Below are positions 11,271 through 22,454 of a stretch of DNA of 64,000 nt, one piece after another. The translations under genes were made by a program, and so were the position numbers. The notes below the pieces were generated by a model that saw nothing but the letters and a program-made list of their open reading frames with translations, ran no database searches and was not told the DNA's origin. This stretch comes from Endomychus coccineus (Eukaryota > Arthropoda > Insecta > Coleoptera > Endomychidae): assembly GCA_958510875.1 (NCBI GenBank), contig OY294070.1, positions 21,071,631 to 21,135,630 of the forward strand, read 5' to 3'. Within the stretch, counting starts at the first letter, position 1. Every line of letters begins with the position of its first letter.

Positions 11271-12235
11271 CACCTAGCTCAAATTATCATATTTGTGTGT
11301 CAAAATTTAATTTATAATCCAGGCGAATCACGCATGCGGCCCTTTATGCAAATTTCCATCTAGTATAGAATAGCTTAACTTTATATATTTCATCCAATAC
11401 ATCAGAATTACACAAAAGCGGGACAATCTGGTCATATCACTTAAAAGTGGGACATTTAGCGGAACCAGTTTGAAAGCAAGACGGGCATTAAAAAAGTTGG
11501 ACGTATGGCCACTTTAGAATAGATCTAAATTGAAAATTCTTCCTGTAATAGTTGGCGAAACGTCTGCATTTAGTCGTGCTATTGATTTATTCGCGGAAGT
11601 CCACTATTCAAGTATAGTTCAAATTTGTATGTAGATGCCCACGTTTCATCACTCATTATCGCTTTTGTTTCCATGATGAATGCAGATTGTGAGCATATTT
11701 AGGCACAACGTTGCTTCAATATATCAATATGTAATAAATGGTTTTCATTCTTCATGCATTAAGTAGCAAGTTATAAAACGACAATCAAGGAATAACAATC
11801 ATGAACATCTAAAACTTACCAAATTAAAACTTGCCTCTATTAAATTAGCTTTCATTTGTAAAATTTCGGAGAGAAGTAAAAAAAAAACAAAAAAAAGACA
11901 AACATAGCATGAAATAACGACAAAAGAATAACAACTTGATTTCAGTAACATCAGGCAACTAATAATGTTCTTTATACATTTACATACCTTACAATAGCTA
12001 GGTTAAGCTAAAATGCAGACATATTTATATTCAACTATTTTAAATCTACTATGTTGTTGTATTCTTCAAACGAGTAAAGTATCCGATTCTCTCTATACAT
12101 CCATTTATTTCAGAACATAGTGAGGTGATTAATGAGTTCATTTGAACATGTCAAAAAAAAATTGATATTGAATAATGCTTGAGGTATAATTACTAATTTG
12201 ACACAATAAACGCTTCGAAAGAGACACATAACGAA
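11271..12235. other. AT-rich intron sequence
   Basis: No open frame or repeat could be assigned. On the minus strand a long pyrimidine tract near 11870-11895 precedes an AG and a consensus GTAAGT donor at 11819-11814, which bounds a 29-nt segment. I do not call it as an exon. Confidence 0.35.
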
Positions 12236-12400
12236 AAAATAATGGCTATCAACGCTGGTGTTTCACATGGAACTGTCTTGGCACCAACTTTATTTCTGCT
12301 TCATATCAACGATCTGTTGGAAGTGACCACCTGCCCCACCCTCAGCTGATCATGGTGTACTTCATACTGCTTTCTAATTTGAAGCCCCTATAGCATCCAA
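12236..12400 (+). pseudogene. reverse transcriptase palm fragment
   Basis: The sequence reads MAINAGVSHGTVLAPTLFLL and then HINDLLEVTTCP, the RT palm motif B region, where PQG is expected in place of SHG. The same MAINAGV block occurs at 59.6 kb (minus strand) in the older RT element, so this is a short piece of that family in opposite orientation. It ends soon after at stops. Confidence 0.75.
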
Positions 12401-12625
12401 TGAAGCAAGAGAAGCGAGACGATTTCGAACCTCACAAACCACCATATCTAAACCAAAATATACTAAATTATATTGCACTGTTTTTGTATCGTCTCATTCT
12501 TCATTATTTATTTTCCTTCAAGGTTGAGTGGAGAGAGAACTCGTTTGATCACTTGCGGATCAGACATAGGACCATAGCTGAACCACCGTTTGGCCAATAC
12601 ATCCGCCACTTTCTTTACTTTCACT

Positions 12626-13058
12626 TCAGAGTGAGTACCCATAATAGCTGAATTTTTTCCCTCTGGCTAGATCAACCAATGCCTCCCTGCACTCACAAAC
12701 AAGCCGAGAAGTCGTTCTATGGGCCCAGGGCCGCTCGGCTGTTAGTACAGACTTCGCCCTGGAAAACACATGAGCACCAAAGGAAACTAATCGTTTCACC
12801 CTAGGTGAGCACGAATACTTTCCGGCCCCGTTAGACTCGCCAGCCTTGAACCCGTCTGTGAAGTACACGAGCTGCGCTGACAGAAGTGCTAACCTCCGAA
12901 CTTTCAAGAAAAATTCGAATGCCCACCTCCTTTTCAAATATTCCACCTCCTGGGTCACTAATATTCAATCTAAGATAATCGCGAGAATACATTATCTGTA
13001 AAGTCGTCTTAATCATATCCATCCTACCCCTGATAACATACTCACTCCATATCATTAA
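12626..13058 (-). pseudogene. RNase H fragment of a non-LTR retrotransposon
   Basis: The minus strand reads VYFTDGFKAGESNGAGKYS, which matches the RNase H start (TDGSK-x-GxGAG, with serine replaced by phenylalanine). Further on comes SRLVCECREALVDLARGKK, matching the helix that precedes the WVPGH motif. The frames 12831-13055 and 12626-12958 overlap and join, so at least one frameshift is present. RT and zinc knuckle parts are missing. Confidence 0.72.
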
Positions 13059-13412
13059 AGGAATTATACCTCATTCGGGAGATACCACTGCATGATGAAA
13101 GAATAATAATTGGAGTGTAAATTTGGGTGTTATTCAAAATTATTCATTTCAAGCATGTATAATCCAAAGAGAACACTAACAAACGAATGTCAAATGAATT
13201 ATTATGAAAAATCTGCAATATATGTTGTTGAGAAGTAACCTGGATCAGTGTAGAAGAGAATGGGATCCTTTTCATTCGCTGAATATCGTTATGATCGCTA
13301 CATTGTAAATACATCTATATCTTAGACCAATATACACATTTTTTTACAAGCAACTATCAATTCCATATACCAAATCTAGTAGATACCAAATACGGAATAA
13401 AATTTTACTCAC
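13059..13412. other. start of Fas3 intron 8, no recognised features
   Basis: AT-rich sequence immediately after the transmembrane exon. I see only the donor site of exon 8 at its right edge. Confidence 0.4.
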
Positions 13413-13526
13413 CAGAAAAGCACCATCTGCCGGTTGTTTTCGCGAAGATTAGTAGAAACACCAATATTAAAACTACGGAAATGGCTATCACTATTCCAAT
13501 TATGGATCCTACGCCCAGTTCCAGAC
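13413..13526 (-). CDS. Fas3: Fas3 exon 8: transmembrane segment and start of cytoplasmic tail
   Basis: The acceptor is ACCCGCAG and the donor is GTGAGT after TTTTCTG (phase 1). The exon encodes LELGVGS, a ~20-residue hydrophobic helix starting IIGIVIAISVV, and the juxtamembrane motif FAKTTGRWCFSG. The helix followed by TGRWCFxG is the most recognisable part of Fas3. The exon ends in a single G, so downstream exons must begin with two bases of a glycine codon. Both candidate downstream exons (4801 and 1544) fit this phase. Confidence 0.94.
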
Positions 13527-14429
13527 CTGCGGGTATAAACATTTCATAAGCGTCGAATACTTTTATCTTAGCTTCACAAAGCTGCCGCAAAAGACCAAAT
13601 TTTGACTCTGTATTGTTCCGCTAGACAGGACCACAAATTTATGCCAAACATAACAGGTGACTTCCTCAGGACAGTCTTAGAACAAGTTCCAGTTCACGTT
13701 GAGGACGTCACTTGTAATGGTCCTTGAAAAAAGGGCACATAGTCGTGATTCTGTGGCGCGGAATATGTCAAGCAACCAACATTATCAACACCAAATATGT
13801 AATTAGGTAGACGGGAAGATGAGAAAATATGGGAATTAACATTAAGGTAGTATTAGGTATTCTACTTTTTTGATGTAGTCCAATTGCTACAATCTAAATT
13901 AATGAGTAAGTGAATTGAAATGAATGAATAAGAATAAGTTAATAATTAAATGAGCAAATAAGTAAATATCATATGTAACATGCGTCATCATTTTTATAAT
14001 TTTTACAGTATCTACTTTCTACCAAAGGAAATTTCATGGAAAATCAAAATTATCCCAAAAATTCCAGAATGCATAACTTGGGAAACCAAGTGCGTGTTTA
14101 CACGAAAAACAATATAGATGTTTCTTAAGTAGGCAGATACTTGCACATATTCAAGGATTTGCTCATCACCTATTAAAGTCACCTACCGTATATTTTCTGC
14201 CTTAAGAATTTTTGAATTCCTGAAGGGCAGCATGGAACAGTAACAACTATATTAACATAAAATGGTATCCATATAGGGAAACTTTCATTGAAATACAGGA
14301 TATTGCACTACGAAACGTACCAAAATATATATGCAACGAGTCAAAATGAAAGGAAATAATTTTTATGAATTTTTTTCATTATTACAAGAGATATCAGTTG
14401 AACGATATTTGCGAAAAAGCAATTTGTGC
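13527..14429. other. Fas3 intron sequence, no recognised features
   Basis: AT-rich sequence between the transmembrane exon and the 155-bp satellite. A short run of AAGTAAAT/GAGTAAGT-like repeats lies at 13900-13970. No open frame is supported. Confidence 0.4.
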
Positions 14430-15480
14430 CAATGGAATAATTATTTGAATTTGATAAAAATAGAATTAAATAATTAAAATATTTTTTCATATCTTCGAAT
14501 ACTGAATTTCCCCAATTTATTGACGTTATTCAAATACCCAATTTCCGCAAGGTTGTTCCTATTGGATCTCAATTATTCAAATTTAATGAAATAAAATTGA
14601 ATAATTAAAATAATTAGAACGAAATAGAGTTTTCGATTTTTCCATATCGTCGAATACTGAATTTCCCCAATATCTTGAAGTTATTCAATGACTCAATTTC
14701 CGCAAAGTTGTTCCAATTGAACCCTAATTATTTAAATTCAATAAAAATAAAATTGAATAATTAAAATAAGTAGAACGAAATAGACTTTTCGCTTTTTCCA
14801 TATCTTCGAATACTAATTTCCCCAAATTCTTGAAGTTATTCAATGACCCAATTTTCACAAGCTTGTTCCAATTGGACTTCAATTATTTAAATTTAATGAA
14901 CATAAAATTGAATAATTAAAATAATTAGAACAAAATAGAGTTTTCGATTTTTCCATATCTTCGAATACTGAAATTTTCCAATTTCTTTAAGGTATTCAAT
15001 GACCCAATTTCCGCAAGGTTGTTCCAATTGAACCTTAATTATTTAAATTCAATAAAAATAAAATTAAATAATCAAAATAATTGGAACGAAATAGACTTTT
15101 CGCTTTTTCCATATCTTCGAATACTAATTTCCCCAAATTCTTGAAGTTATTCAATGACCCAATTTTCACAAGCTTGTTCCAATTGGACTTCAATTATTTA
15201 AATTTAATGAACATAAAATTGAATAATTAAAATAATTAGAACAAAATAGAGTTTTCGATTTTTCCATATCTTCGAATACTGAAATTTTCCAATTTCTTTA
15301 AGGTATTCAATGACCCAATTTCCGCAAGGTTGTTCCAATTGAACCTTAATTATTTAAATTCAATAAAAATAAAATTAAATAATCAAAATAATTGGAACGA
15401 AATAGACTTTTCAAGTTTTCCATATCTTCGAATACTGAATTTCCCCAATTTCTTGAATGTTATTCAATGACGCAATTTCC
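14430..15480. repeat. 155-bp satellite, about 6.5 copies, with a 310-bp dimer
   Basis: The marker CATATCTTCGAATACT (or a near match) recurs at about 14490, 14645, 14801, 14956, 15111, 15267 and 15422, a period of 155-156 bp. Units also share CCCAATTTCCGCAAGGTTGTTCC and AATTATTTAAATTCAATAAAA. Two unit types alternate, and the dimer 14760-15069 is repeated almost without change at 15070-15379. That indicates a recent 310-bp duplication within an older monomer array. It lies in the intron between the Ig3 and transmembrane exons. Confidence 0.93.
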
Positions 15481-15768
15481 GCAACGTTGTTCCAATTGGA
15501 CTTTCCTCTTAAGACTTTTCCGGAGATATTATTGATAATGTTCGGCTCTGGTACATTCAATTCACAAAAGCAAATTGTGTTTGTTAATTCGATTCCTGTA
15601 AATATGAATAGCTGGAATCTAATATTTTTCTTTTTCCAGCACTCTGACTCTTTGTATGTAGCAAATGTACAAGCGGAATTTATACCAACTTGACAACAGG
15701 TTGCCAAACATCCTAATAGGTTTAGTAATGCAACATCCTGTATGGTTTTTCTAGAATAAAATACTCAC

Positions 15769-15910
15769 CCTCGGGTTCCGGACTTGTTGAGATCCTGACA
15801 TTGTATGATTGACTACCCATATCGTTATAAGCTGTTAAAGTGAATTGCTTCTCGGTATCTTCTTTGTTTATCCCAGCTACTCTAAGATTAATTTCGTAAC
15901 GGCCTTGACC
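15769..15910 (-). CDS. Fas3: Fas3 exon 7: second half of Ig domain 3
   Basis: The acceptor is ATTTACAG (phase 0) and the donor is GTGAGT after CCCGAGG (phase 1). The exon encodes GQGRYEINLRVAGINKEDT, then FTLTAYNDMG and QSYNVRISTSPEPE. TAYNDMGSQSYNVRIS matches the strands F and G expected at the end of an Ig domain, with alanine-tyrosine where the disulphide cysteine would be. The following residues form the short stalk before the membrane. Confidence 0.93.
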
Positions 15911-16545
15911 CTGTAAATAGCAATGATGACATAATAGAGACACAACTGACTATGAAGTATAACCGATTCATTTATTAATAGCTGCGTATTGTTTTCAACA
16001 CGTATTGAGATGCTGAGGGCATTAGTCGAGGAGAATATTCGCTCCAAAAGAAATGAAATGGGTCTTTGATACCTTTGAACCCTTCAGATCTTCAAGGGAG
16101 AATGACATCTCTATGTAATAGTTGCCAAAGGACTACACCTCAATGCAAATTGATTTGGTGGCCTTTTCAAAGACTGGTCAGAGGCTAGTATAGGCGTCCA
16201 GCTTTTTTCAATATCAAATTGCCAAAAAAAACAAGACATTTCTTTAAAGAAACCTTAAACAAGTCTACCAAATAAGTAAATAAGTAAATCGATAATAAAA
16301 ATTGAATAGAATTAGCCATTACGTAATGAAAATTGTTGGCATTTTATGGTGAGGTTATCGGAGTAATATAAAAACACTATATCAGATATATTATTATTAT
16401 TCAAGTCAATTTTACTCGAGTAAAGAAAGATTTTTTTATCAATATCTCTTATTTGTAACCGGTGATTAGGATGTTGACAATGTAATAACGAAAATAAAAT
16501 CAGCTCAGGAGGCTACTCCAACTAGAAAGTGATTTATTTCATTAC
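15911..16545. other. Fas3 intron between the two Ig3 exons
   Basis: AT-rich and without recognised repeats or frames. Only the splice signals of the flanking exons are visible. Confidence 0.45.
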
Positions 16546-16733
16546 CAGTTCTTTTGGTCCTTCAGCTTCCATACGTCCGGTCTGGTCGTTACTTCCTTCT
16601 CGGATTTTCTGTCCACCAACGATCCATTCAATTTTAGGTCTGGGGTTCGATTCGATAATGAGCGAAATCATGCCGGGCTGGCCAAGGGCAAATCCAAATT
16701 GTTCGATAGGTTCTTGTAAGGGTTGAGGAGCGT
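16546..16733 (-). CDS. Fas3: Fas3 exon 6: first half of Ig domain 3
   Basis: The acceptor is ATACAAACAG and the donor is GTAATG after GAACTG (phase 0). The exon encodes YAPQPLQEPIEQFG, then GMISLIIESNPRPKIEWIVG and a hydrophilic stretch ending GPKEL. NPRPKIEW carries the strand C tryptophan, but there is no strand B cysteine. The third Ig domain of Fas3 characteristically lacks the disulphide, so the missing cysteine supports the assignment. The intron before it (16.7-20.4 kb) holds reverse transcriptase relics, a transposase remnant and a large palindrome. Confidence 0.93.
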
Positions 16734-16789
16734 CTGTTTGTATCAATAACATGATAAATAATGAAATGATTTAATAAATTTTCTACACA

Positions 16790-18316
16790 TATTCACTACT
16801 TGAGACTATTTGCAAATGTGGAATTTAGTTCTTTGCTCTCAATTGAAAACGTAGGTCGAGTCTGCCCTATATTAGATCCATTGCATTCAATACAAAACAA
16901 TTCATAAACATCACATTTATCAGTTTTTTTAAATACTTTGACTACACGAGAGGCAAACCTGTAATGTTCGGTGGAATGTTGGGCAGGGGAGATAGGCATA
17001 GGATTTTTTCTCGACGGTTTGGAGGTTATAGGCATAGGGAAAGACATCACTAGGCAGAGAGTTGCCTAGTTCGACAGGTATCGAGCCTGACAATGGAGGG
17101 GTGACTAATTTGAGCTGGTCTAGTCCGTCTATCTGAAATTTCTCGTAAAGATTTCTGATGAACACCAACCATGATGTTCTACCATCTGTAGAGAATGGAG
17201 ACTCCCACCTTTCTACGACTTTCTAGACTCTAGAGAGGTCAATACACTCGTAAGTGTGTGATTATCAATCAGACGAATAGCTCTCTTCATAGAATCCTAA
17301 AGCTTCAGCGTATGTTTGGAAGCCCAACTCTAAACATGTGGACAGTACTCTCGAACGGGTCGAATCTGTGCTTTGTAGATTATGAGGAGCTGCTGAGATG
17401 TGAAGCTCTTGGCACGGAATAGAAAACCAACTTTTTGTGAAGCGGTTTTCGCAATGGACCTCGCATGATCGTCATATGAGAGGGTGTTGTTGGTGGTAAT
17501 TCCGAGCATGGATATGAAAGACTTCATAGGAATAGTTGTACCTAACATCATCATATTAGGGATTGTGGGATCCCCCTTCCTGGAGAAGACGCAAGCCAAA
17601 TTTCTGATGAACGTTCACCATATAAATATAGAAAAGGGTGAAATCTTCCACCTTTCTACGATGTTCTAGAAAGAGAGGTCAATAAACTCGTAAGTGTGAC
17701 ATCATCAATCAGATGAATTGTTCTCTTCTGGATATAATCCAAGAACTTGCGTATGTTTGGGAAACGAACTCCAAACATGTAAATACTTCTCCAGGACATG
17801 TCGAATCTGTGCTTTGCAGATTATCAGGAGCTGCTGCGATGTAAAATAGCTCTTGGCATCGAATATAAAACCAAGTTTTTGTGAAGCGGTTTTTGCAATG
17901 GACCAGACATGATCGTCCCATGAGAGGGTGTTGTTGATGGTGATCCCGAGCATAGATATGGAAGATTTCATAGGAATAGTTGTACCTGACATCATCATAT
18001 TAGGGATTGTGAGATCCACCATCCTGGAAAAGACGTAGGCTTGAGATTATCAGATCCCCATTTCAAAATCGTTGCCAGATCTCCATTGATTGCGCCAACC
18101 TGTCGCTGCGCCTTTGGCTTCAGTACAGGTGCTTTAGATGAGAAAGCAGTATTAACTGTACCATCAATGCAAAGCTGTGGATGGGGCAGGTGGTCACTTC
18201 CAGCATGTCGTTTATTGGAGACAAGACAGATTCTTGTGGAACACCAGCTTCAAAGGCCATTGTATCGGAGGATATTCCGTCAACCACGATATGATTTCAT
18301 CATTAGTGTTCCATAA
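16790..18316 (-). pseudogene. degenerate non-LTR reverse transcriptase copy (family X), with internal tandem duplication
   Basis: Minus-strand pieces read TIPNMMMLGTTIPMKS, NNTLSYDDHARSIAKTASQK, QLLIIYKAQIRPVREYCPHV, and at the right end GDLATILKWGSDN. This is the order of the RT thumb and C-terminal part of an insect non-LTR element, with SHVW expected after EYC. The segment 17152-17593 is repeated at 17601-18040, so the C-terminal region is present twice. Related copies in this window are at 37.7-38.6, 40.9-41.5 and 54.7-59.65 kb. Many frameshifts and stops are present. Confidence 0.8.
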
Positions 18317-18489
18317 TGAATATCGTAATATAAAATTGACCTATATAAGTGGCCGGAAAATCATATGCCAAACTCCAGGAGGTGATTATATACAAGGAAA
18401 AATTTCAACATATGTCTGGTAATGCTTTAATAAAGAGCATCGGCGCTTTAATGATGCAGGCTTAAATATGCTTTTCGTTTTATATTTTG

Positions 18490-18760
18490 GGAACCACCCT
18501 CCGAAGTGGTAACGGTCCAGTTGCGTGGCTTCCTCATTCACCCGACTTAAGCCCCTTATACGTTTTCTTTGGGGTTATTTGAAATCAAGGGTCTACTTGA
18601 CGAGGGTCATCTTGAACGAAGGGTAATAGAGCAATGAAGGATAATTCGGAATAAAGAAAGGCTTATTTGATCGAGTACGAACATCCACGAGGATTCGGCT
18701 AGAAAGTTACATTGACGTGAATGGTGGACATTTCCAACACATGTTATAGTTATTTGTTGA
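18490..18760 (+). pseudogene. Tc1/mariner-like transposase C-terminal remnant
   Basis: Across shifted frames the plus strand reads a WLPHSPDLSPL block followed by FFGVI, which is the decayed form of the WPxRSPDLSPLDFFLWG motif around the last catalytic residues of DUF4817-type transposases. It is followed by YIDVNGGHFQHML and a stop, the usual C-terminus of that family. Only about the last third is left. The related transposase at 33.5-34.3 kb lacks exactly this part. Confidence 0.72.
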
Positions 18761-18772
18761 TATGAAATCTTT

Positions 18773-18915
18773 TTCTTATTTTTTCACGTATAATCCCATT
18801 TTGTAGTTTGGCATATGAATTTCCAGTTAGCCTGTATATCTGGCATTGCAATCATTGCAAATCCTTTCATTATAAGTTCCAGATTTTTCAAGATGTTATG
18901 ATTCAATTGATTGTA
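18773..18915. repeat. transposon 3' end repeat, first copy
   Basis: This segment, downstream of the transposase remnant, recurs in the same orientation at 20082-20215. Shared blocks include CAGCCTGTATATCTGGCATT (this copy has TAGCC) and CCAGATTTTT. It is probably the 3' untranslated end of the same Tc1/mariner-like family. Confidence 0.65.
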
Positions 18916-19025
18916 TTATATTGTGTTGGGGATGTTTGCGCACTTCAGGATATCTCAGCGGCTATAGCAGTTCCTTCAACCCTGTGGTTGTGTCTAAGAA
19001 AGTTCAGTAGGTCGGATGGCTCCGC

Positions 19026-19681
19026 GTTGGGTGAGAAAATGGCCCGAAATCTCCAAGTCTTGAATTGTATTTTCTACAAAAAAGGTATTTTGGCATTTCG
19101 AGTGCACCTAGGAGTTTTTTTGGGTCACTGAACAGGAATCCGTAGCCACATTTACTTGCAATCCATCCTAGGGGTGATAAAATCGACGCAATTGGCCAAT
19201 TTTGCACCCCTATATGTTATTTTGCAATTTACGTGTTTTTGGCATTTCGAATGCACCAAGGGGGTTTTTTGGGTCGCTGAATACGATTCAGAAGCCAGAT
19301 TTACTCCGAAGTAATTTTAAAATGCAAAAATAATAAAAATTTAGAAGCGTGTCAAATTAGCCATTTTTGTAAATTTCCCACCCCTACGATGATGTTCGAG
19401 TAAATCTGGTTTCGGAATCGTATTCAGCGATCCAAAAAACCTATTTGGGCCATTCGGAATGCCCAAAACACGTAAATTACAAAATAACATATAGGGGTGT
19501 AAAATTGGCCAATTTCGTCGATTTCACCACCCCTACGATAGATTGCAAGTAAATCTGGCTACGGATTCGTATTCAGCGACCCAAAAAACCTCCTAGGTGC
19601 ACTCGAAATGCCAAAATACCTTTGTTTGTAGAAAATACAATCCAAGACTTGGAGATTTCGGGCCATTTTCACCCCCAATGG
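19026..19681. mobile_element. 656-bp foldback palindrome
   Basis: Positions 19026-19304 and 19401-19681 are inverted copies around a ~96-bp centre. Shared landmarks are GAAAATGGCCCGAAATCTCC, the CCTAGGAG/CTCCTAGG pair, AACATATAGGGGTG, and GGGTCGCTGAATACGATTC. Within each arm two similar sub-blocks (TTTTTTGGGTCRCTGA and GGCATTTCGARTGCACC) occur twice, so the arm itself contains a ~150-bp tandem duplication. No ORF is conserved. Confidence 0.85.
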
Positions 19682-19789
19682 GTGGGGTTGGGGTTTCCAA
19701 GAGGTTTTAAGGTGTATGAATGATCCTGAGAACCTCCTGAAGCTAATGCAAAAAAAAAATTTTGATTCGAACTTGCATGTTTTTTACGG

Positions 19790-19995
19790 TTCATAGCCTG
19801 GACTATATCCTGCAGAAGGGTTCAGGTCCCACAAATGGTGTTCGTCTGCTTTTTCGTTACCCTCCACCCCGTTGTATCCCGGAACCCGTAGGATGGTTAC
19901 TGCATTGTTCTTACTCAACTCATTGGTTTTTCTAAACATTTCCAGATCATCTTGGATCTGCCTACGTGGTAGCTCAGTGCGTTGATGGCTGGCTT
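19790..19995 (-). pseudogene. RNase H fragment of a non-LTR retrotransposon
   Basis: The minus strand reads NNAVTILRVPGYNGVEGNEKADEH. This is the WVPGHxGVxGNExAD motif of retrotransposon RNase H with W changed to R and H to Y. It is more closely related to the 31.2-kb relic (NNAVTFLWVPGHTGVEGNEK) than to the others in the window. It is short and has stops on both sides. Confidence 0.7.
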
Positions 19996-20081
19996 GACTA
20001 ATGATGAATGGCGCAAATTTTGTTGTTTAATAATTATTTATTCTATGATTTGTTTGTTAATTAATAAAGCACCGTAGTTTT

Positions 20082-20215
20082 TTCCTTATTTTTCCGTGTA
20101 TAATTCCATCCGTAAGTTTGGCAAATGACTGTCCAGTCAGCCTGTATATCTGGCATTGCAACTCCTTATATTATGAACTCCAGATTTTTTAAGAAGTTTT
20201 ATTCGATTGAATCAA
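20082..20215. repeat. transposon 3' end repeat, second copy
   Basis: Direct copy of 18773-18915, sharing AGCCTGTATATCTGGCATTG. The copies flank the large palindrome and the RNase H fragment. That could mean two separate truncated insertions, or one element split by later insertions. Confidence 0.6.
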
Positions 20216-20433
20216 AGTATTTTCAATTAATTCTGTTAATAGAAATTAAAAAAATAATAGTTTTGTCGGTCCGTCTCTGTAAATATGTCGAGGTTTGATT
20301 CATTTGCCAATATGAGTGAGAGCAAAGATCGTAATGTTCCAATTTACTTCTGAAGTGAAGCTTCAGAAAAGTGGAAGTAGTGATTAGATGCAAAAATGAT
20401 TTCGGAATATGAATAAATGAAATAGATACGTAC

Positions 20434-20631
20434 ATTTAACATCCAATTGTCTGGCTGTATCTTGTCTGCCATTAAGATAGGCTGGATGGTAGGCGACACA
20501 TCTCAGTTTCTTTCCATTGTCGGAAGCGCGCAGTTGTCTTGTTAAGTTTTGTGATTTGGATTGCAAATTCTCTTTTGCGATGTCGACTACTTCTGGCATG
20601 CTTAAGCCCTCGCCGAACAAGGGTTCTTCGT
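20434..20631 (-). CDS. Fas3: Fas3 exon 5: second half of Ig domain 2
   Basis: The acceptor is GCATTCCAG and the donor is GTACGT after GTTAAAT. This donor was chosen because the single T it leaves combines with AC of exon 6 to give tyrosine in VKYAP, the usual spacing between Ig2 and Ig3. The alternative GTATCT three codons later would break the frame. The exon encodes a charged loop starting DEEPLFGEG, then the strand E-F region ending in KKLRCVAYHP, which supplies the second cysteine of Ig2, and RQLDVK at the domain end. NLT is a possible glycosylation site. Confidence 0.92.
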
Positions 20632-20814
20632 CTGGAATGCAAATTGTATCAAGTTATTTGAAAGATTTACTCTGTGGCCTGTTAACTGGATTATGTAAAC
20701 GTAGAATTGTGGATTGCTGTAGGCTGATATAGAACACAATCATTTATTTGAGCAATACAAATTTGGATAAAATAAACAAATATATTCCTTATTTTTCATT
20801 AATTGTAAACAATT

Positions 20815-22125
20815 CCTAGAAAAAACGATAGTTTCTCACTATACTCGAAACTGACCTGGAACAAACATCTGGGAAAAGTAATTAAAAAAGCCGATATCTC
20901 ATTATTTGTGGCAAGACGCTCTTTCGGGAAAAAATGGGGGCTACGACTGAACATACTCTACTGGTTGTACAACATTGTGGTTAAACCCGCAATAACATAC
21001 GCCTCTTTGGTACGGTGGCCTAAAACCCAACAAAGAGGGACCACGACAAGACTAATATAATATAAGTATAGAGACTTGCATGTCTTGAGATCACAGGGAC
21101 CATGAAATCAACGCCCACTGCAGCAATGGAGACACTACTGGAATTACCTCCCTCCAATTGGTGATCCAAGGAAAAGCAAGGCTTGGTACCTTCAGAATAC
21201 ACTGGAGAAGGTTCACATTGGGTCAGGATACATGAGCATCGTAAAAATCATGACCTGGGACGTGTTAGGCATGAGAACAGATCACATTCCGAAGCGATAT
21301 TCTTTTAACAACACATTGAGGGTATAAATACCAGAAGGACTGAATGGAAACATACAAACCTGGATGACATTCTACAGGGACAGATCTGGTATACAGACGG
21401 GTCTAAGACTGAAAAAGATGCAGATGCAGGAATATACTCAAGAAAGACTGACTTCAGCTATTCATTGTGTAAACACACCTCTGTCTTCCAAGCAGAGGTA
21501 TGTGCAATCCTCCAACGCGCAAAGGAAAACAATCGGAGAGCCATCGAAGATGAGCAGACCACTGGGATACCAAAATGTACAACATGGAGGTCTGTAGAAG
21601 ACAGGATTATAGAAGACCACAAAGAATACTGGGAAAAAATCGAAGATGGGAAGAAATACATCAAAGCCATGCTGGTCATGCGCCCTAGAAGAGCATCTCA
21701 ACAAAATGGAACTGTACAATGGCGACTTGACATGCCGATTTTTCGGTAAGGATACAGAAACAGTGACACACATACTGTGTAAATGCGAAGCACTGGACAG
21801 CAAAAGACAGTCAATTTTTGGAAAGTCTAACGGCGAACCAGAATTAAACAGTTCCCACCCAGTAAAGAACTTGTACAAACTCGTACAAGGTACAAAAATA
21901 CTAGAGTGGATACCGTATAGAAACAAAACAAAGGCGAGATAGAATGGGCCCGGAGGCCTAAGTGTCACCGAAGGCAATAGCCAAACAAGCCTACAAAGGG
22001 GGTAACATTTTTAGTGAGTATGCCTGGAAATAAGGTGACTCTCACAGTAGACTCATAACCTTCCCATTATCGGTTCTCTTTAACTCTGCAAAAAAGGCAT
22101 GCTACGCTAGTGAGTTAATTTTTTT
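20815..22125 (+). pseudogene. RNase H-bearing non-LTR retrotransposon relic
   Basis: The plus strand starts with an RT thumb region: TWNKHLGKVIKKADISLF, GKKWGLRLNILYWLYN and VKPAITYASLVRWPK. A decayed RNase H part follows near 21390-21560 (QIWYTDGSKTEKDADAGIYS spans shifted frames; FQAEVCAILQRA supplies the glutamate helix). A zinc-binding end RFFGKDTETVTHILCKCEAL lies at 21736-21798. Frameshifts occur every 100-300 bp. The 3' end has a short UTR-like tail. It is inserted in the Fas3 intron between the two Ig2 exons. Confidence 0.8.
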
Positions 22126-22268
22126 TTTGTGATCTCACCCAATTTGTCTATTTAGAAGAACTGAAACAGAACCGTTGAAAATATATCTATTATAAAAGCT
22201 ACTATTTCGATCTTCTCAACAGCCTGTGAATATAATAGTTACGAAAAATTGTATGCTAATTAACTTAC

Positions 22269-22403
22269 CTAAATACCATGAAATATTAGCTACTGGTCTC
22301 CCATCTCTAACCACGCATGACGCATGAAGTACATCGTTTATTTTATACACTCTTACAGAGTCGGTCCCTCTACTCAATTCTATTTCTGGAGATCGTGGCG
22401 GCT
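22269..22403 (-). CDS. Fas3: Fas3 exon 4: first half of Ig domain 2
   Basis: The acceptor is TTTGACAG and the donor is GTAAGT after TATTTAG. The exon enters with two bases and leaves with one base of a split codon. It encodes PPRSPEIELSRG, then DVLHASCVVRDGRP and VANISWYL. The cysteine of strand B is followed by the strand C tryptophan, as in a standard Ig fold. RDGRPxANISWY is nearly invariant in insect Fas3. NIS is a possible glycosylation site. Confidence 0.94.
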
Positions 22404-22454
22404 CTGTCAAATGAAATTTTCATTAAAATCAAAGTAGGACTTAATTTTCTCGTT

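Noticed and set aside
11820..11848. A 29-nt minus-strand segment with a long pyrimidine tract before it and a consensus GTAAGT donor, in phase with Fas3 exon 8.
   Set aside because: It would change the phase of the terminal exon, the AG chosen is weak, and such segments are expected by chance in AT-rich introns.
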